Shown in pieces: positions 60,264 through 64,000 of a stretch of 64,000 nucleotides of DNA. The notes below the pieces were generated by a model, which was not told the origin of the DNA, searched no databases, and saw only the letters and a program-made list of their open reading frames with translations. The DNA comes from Inia geoffrensis (taxonomy: Eukaryota; Chordata; Mammalia; Artiodactyla; Iniidae): assembly GCA_036417435.1 (NCBI GenBank), contig CM070913.1:17824680-17888679 (forward strand), given 5' to 3'. Position 1 is the stretch's first letter. Every line of letters begins with the position of its first letter. A program made the translations under genes and the position numbers.

Positions 60264-60470
60264 GTTGTTTGTTTGTTTGTTTGTTTGTTTATACTGCAGG
60301 TTCTTATTAGTCATCAGTTTTATACACATCAGTGTATACATGTCAATCCCAATTGCCCAATTCAGCACACCACCATCCCCACCCCACCGTGGTTTTCCCC
60401 CCTTGGTATCCATACGTTTGTTCTCTACATCTGTGTCTCAGCTTCTGCCCTGCCCTTTTGTGTGTGTCTG
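60264..60470 (-). mobile_element. Short 5'-truncated L1 3' end with (AAAC)n tail
   Basis: The plus strand begins with gtttgtttgtttgtttg (the tail turned into a tetranucleotide repeat). tcagttttatacacatcagtg, tcaatcccaattgcccaattc and gtttgttctctacatctgtgtctcagc follow, the reversed 3' UTR of another L1 subfamily. L1 similarity ends near 60460. Confidence 0.65.
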
Positions 60471-61348
60471 TATGTTTTGCTCTAACACAAGAACAGAAGA
60501 CCATTTGTTCCAGAATGTAGAGAACAGGGCAATATGTCAGACTAGATAACCTGACATTTCTTTTGAAAAAAAATAAAATAAGACTTAAAATGGTAGATAA
60601 GATATCACAATCTTCTTTCTTAATACCATTGCTGAGTTTAAAACAATATAAGGCCAATACCCGAGAGTCAAAAACATAAAGGGTGTCTGAAACTCAGGGT
60701 TATAAGCACGAGTTTACCGTGGCTGCCCTAGAGAGCAGATAGGTATTGCCACTGTAGAAAACTGAGGAAGGTAGGCTTAATGCCCATGCAAAAATAAGGT
60801 CTCTGTTCCATGCAAGGTGGTTCGTTGTACTTGATATTCTCAGACATAAAATCAGGATGGGTCCATGAAAAATGTGCCTACCCAAGGGAGAGATGACACT
60901 GTTTGATGATATCTTTCATGTCCGGTGACTTAAGCAAGAGCATTTGCCATTAGTTTGTTGAAAATACTGCATGAAAGAAGCACCCTTAGCATAACAAGGG
61001 CAGATGTATTGTAAAATGCGAGGAGAATAAGGAGGGTATAAAGCCATGGTAGCACAGAAAAATTAATTATCTCAGGAGGGAAGTATGTTTGCTCATATGT
61101 GATTTAAGTGCAAAAGGAAGCTTAAAAACCCATAAACATAGCCACCACTGGGAGAGACAGGAAAAAAAAAAAAGAGAGAGAGAAAGGAAGAGAAAGAGAG
61201 AGAGAGAAAAAGAACTCAATGATCAACTCTTCCATACTTTAGACCAGGGCAACCTCCAAGTCCACCTGCTACCCCATGGAAAGGTGAGTCTCATTAGAGG
61301 AGGCCACTGTTGAAATCCAGTCGATGTCTGAAGCTGCATATGTGCAAA
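60471..61348. other. Unique sequence with purine tract
   Basis: No gene. A 55-bp pure purine tract lies at about 61160-61215. Confidence 0.45.
61160..61215. repeat. A/G-only purine tract
   Basis: About 55 bp of only A and G: an A-run, then agagagagagaaagg and agagagagagagaaaaag units. Confidence 0.9.
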
Positions 61349-63222
61349 ATATGACATGGAGCATTTAATCCATTTATATTTAAGGTAATTATCGATATGT
61401 ATGTTCCTATTAACATTTTCTTAATTGTTTTGGGTTTATTATTGTAGGTCTTTTCCTTCTCTTGTGTTTCCTGCCTAGATAAGTTCCTTTTGCATTTGTT
61501 GTAAAGCTGGTTTTGTGGTGATAAATTCTCTTAGCTTTTGCTTGTCTGTAAAGTTTTTAATTTCTCCATCAAATGTGAATGAGATCCTTTCTGGACAGAG
61601 TAATCTTGGTTATAGTTTTTTCTCCTTCATCACTTTAAATATGTCCTGCCACTCCCTTCTGGCTTGCAGAGTTTCTGCTGAAAGATCAGCTGTTAACCTT
61701 ATGGGTATTCCTTTATGTGTTATCTGTTGTTTTTCCCTTGCTGCTTTTAATATTTGTTCTGTGTATTTAATTTTTGATAGTTTGGTTACTATGTGTCTTG
61801 GTGTGTTTCTCCTTGGATTTATCCTATATGGGACTCTCTGTGCTTCCTGGACTTGAATAACTATTTCCTTTCCCATATTAAGGAAGTTTTCAACTATAAT
61901 CTCTTCAAATATTTTCTCAGTCCCTTTCTTTTTCTCTTCTTCTTCTGGGACCCCTACAATTCGAATGTTGGTGCGTTTAATGTTGTCCCAGAGGTCTCTC
62001 AGACTGGCCTCAATTCTTTTCATTCTTTTTTCTTTAATTCTGCTCTGCAGTAGTTATTTCCACTATTTTATCTTCCAGGTCACTTGTCCATTCTTCTGCC
62101 TCATTTATTCTGCTACTGATTCAGTCTAGAGAATTTTTAATTTCATTTATTGTGGTGTTCATCACTATTTGTTTGCTCTTTAGTTCTTCTAGGTCCTTGT
62201 TAAGCATTCCTTGTATTTTCTCCAGTCTATTTCCAAGACTTTGGATCATCTTTACTATCATTATTCTGAATTCTCTTTCAGGTGGAATGCCTATTTCCTC
62301 TTTATTTGTTAGGTCTGGTGGGTGTTTCCCTTGCTCCTTCATCAGCTGTGTGTTTTTCTGTCTTCTCATTTTGCTTAACTTACTCTGGGGTCTCCTTTTT
62401 GCAGGCTGCAGGTTCGTAGTTCCCGTTGCTTTGTAGTGTCTGTCTGCAGTGGCTAAGGTTTGTTCAGTGGGTTGTGTAGGCTTCCTGGTGGAGGGGACTA
62501 GTGCCTGTGTTCTGATTGATGAGGCTGGATCTTGTCCTTCTGGCGGGCAGGTCCACGTCTGGTGGTGTGTTTTGGGGTGTCTGTGGCCTTATTATGATTT
62601 TAGGCAGCCTCTGTGCTAATGGATGGGGTTTTGTTCCTGTCTTGCTAGTTGTTTGGCATAGAGTGTCCAGCACTGTAGCTTGCTGGTCCTTGAGTGGAGC
62701 TGGTTCTTGGCGTTGAGATGGAGATCTCTGGGAGATTTTCACCATTTGATATTACATGGAGCTGGGAGGTGTCTTGTGGACCAGTGTCTTGATGTTGGCT
62801 CTCCCACCTGAGTGGCACAGCCCTGACACCTGGCTGGAGCACCAAGAGCCTGTCCTCCACATGGTTCACAATAAAAGGGAGGAAAAAAAGAACAAAAGAA
62901 AGAAGAAGATAAAATAAAGTAAAATAAAATAAAGTTATTAAAATAAGAAATAAAAAATAATTATTAAGAAAGAAAATTTTTAAGTAATAAAAAACAAGCA
63001 CAGAAAGAACCCCAGGACAAATGGTAAAAGCAAAGCTATACAGACAAAATCACACGCAGAAGCATACACATACACACTCACAAAAAGAGAAGAAGGGAAA
63101 AAACTGTATATATCATTGCTCCCAAAGTCCACCTCCTTAATTTGGGATGAATCGTTGTCTATTCAGGTATTCCACAGATACTGGGTACATCAAGTTGATT
63201 GTGGAGATTTAATCCTGTGAGT
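61349..63222 (-). mobile_element. L1 internal fragment (5' UTR part, ORF1, start of ORF2)
   Basis: Aligned by eye with the full-length L1, it starts in the 5' UTR (63222, near caagttgattgtggagattt) and passes ORF1. It stops about 24 codons into ORF2 (61349, tggagcatttaatccattta). Neither the 5' end nor the 3' UTR and A tail are present. It contains an (aaat)-rich tract at about 62900-62990. Confidence 0.85.
61475..62369 (-). pseudogene. L1 ORF1 relic
   Basis: ORF1p-type RNA-binding protein remnant. The start at 62369 gives MRRQKNTQLMKEQGKHPPDL and a coiled-coil beginning (LGNRLEKIQGMLNKDLEELK), with a stop after 82 codons (62121). The RRM and C-terminal domain are open together in 62023-61610: LRDLWDNIKRTNIRIVGVP, then RINPRRNTPRHIVTKLSKIK and IRLTADLSAETLQARREWQD. 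The usual stop lies near 61475. Span and layout equal ORF1 of the full-length L1, but here RRM and CTD remain in one frame, so this is a better preserved C-terminal half. It is not expressed as a full protein. Confidence 0.88.
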
Positions 63223-64000
63223 TCCTGCCCCATTTCCAGTACTCTCTTGAAGTAGTCCCCACTTCTCCACAATTCCTTACAGGAAGATGGACTCAATTTT
63301 TCCTTTATGCTTCTGTACAAACCTGATATATACCGCTGTGACAGCTCTTCTTATGTTGCACTATAATGGGGTGGTTGTTCTTGTATTTATATGACTTGAT
63401 TCCCAACTAGACTTTGAATTTTTTTTATGGTAGGATGCCCATCTAATTAATCCTCAGCCTCCTAGAATTTACAAAGTAAATGATGATTTTTGAGTACCGA
63501 TGAATCCGGCAATAAATAATAGTAGTTTTAGGACTTTGTTTTGAAATTGGTGTAAAATATGTCACCTTTTTAGTGAATTTTATTACTTATTTTTGGGTGT
63601 CAATCCCCGGTCTTGCTGGGTTGCTACTTCCTGACATATTCTTATATCCATTCAAGTTTCAAAGCCCTAAATAGAAGTTTCCAATTGGCAGAACTTGGTT
63701 CACGTGCCTAGTATAGGTGCCAAAGTGCAGGGAGAGAAACTTTCTGGTTACTTTTGACTTCAAAGGAGACAGACTCAGCCAAGATTCACATCATAGGGGA
63801 TTTCTTGCACAGAGGAAGGTGTTTGGGTTGCCAGCCAGCCAAATTACTATGTTACTGTAGTATATTACCGTTGTTTTCTTAATCATGTTTCCCTATAAAC
63901 CATTCAAGAACCAGAGTTTCTTAATATGCACGTGATCTGCTTTTTGCTAAGATCAGGCTTTTGGTTCATATGAACCCCATTTTAGTAGTAATTATGAAAA
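63223..64000. other. Unique sequence to window end
   Basis: Nothing recognised. Confidence 0.45.

Overview
This window looks like nuclear DNA of a cetacean (whale or dolphin). The strongest evidence is ten copies of a tRNA-Glu-derived CHR-type SINE, which starts with a gggcttccctggtgg box and ends in an A-rich tail. There is also one CHR-1-like SINE, artiodactyl/cetacean-type LINE-1 elements with very long 5' UTRs, and a partial artiodactyl-type mariner end. I see no ruminant BovB LINE or Bov-tA SINE, which argues against cattle-like species. Species-level identity is inference.

I find no host protein-coding gene, tRNA gene, rRNA or CRISPR. The longest open frames are pieces of L1 ORF2, antisense readings of SINEs, or chance frames. 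The window is best described as AT-rich intergenic or deep intronic sequence built up by layered transposon insertion.

Layout: 1-1.75 kb is the ORF2 part of an antisense L1, followed by a CHR SINE. 2-6.4 kb is mostly unique sequence with a 53-bp tandem duplication, a G-quadruplex motif, a SINE and a MIR. 6.49-9.65 kb is an old, internally deleted L1 carrying three later insertions (CHR SINE, short young L1, Tigger/pogo-like DNA transposon). 9.7-15 kb has a CHR-1 SINE, a short CHR SINE, an L1/HAL1 piece and several MIRs, one of them nested in another. 15-18.5 kb is an L1/HAL1-like element with a very clean SINE insertion, ended by a Tigger1-derived element. 18.5-27.3 kb is an ancient antisense L1 that received a SINE and a full-length (about 7.2 kb) antisense L1 flanked by 15-bp target-site duplications, with a probable short 3' transduction. 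27.3-38.2 kb is mostly old L2/MIR/MaLR debris plus three CHR SINEs. 38.2-40.7 kb is a second HAL1/L1M split by an MLT1 LTR that contains a strong G-quadruplex motif. 40.7-50 kb is largely unique, with a long (CA)n, a (GA)n, a decayed retrovirus-like integrase region and another MLT1 LTR. 50-53.3 kb holds an L1M piece with a SINE and a 1.4-kb 5'-truncated L1. 53.7 kb has a mariner end. 54-60 kb is mostly unique. 60.3 kb is a short L1 tail, and 61.35-63.22 kb is an L1 fragment lacking both ends.

No genes act together here. The biology is the insertion history, which can be read from nesting and target-site duplications. I did not find a novel biological system. The most interesting items are the full-length L1 with its short transduction, the nested insertions, the two single-nucleotide-loop G-quadruplex motifs, and the retroviral-integrase relic. 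Family names come from pattern recognition without a database search, and boundaries of old repeats are approximate.
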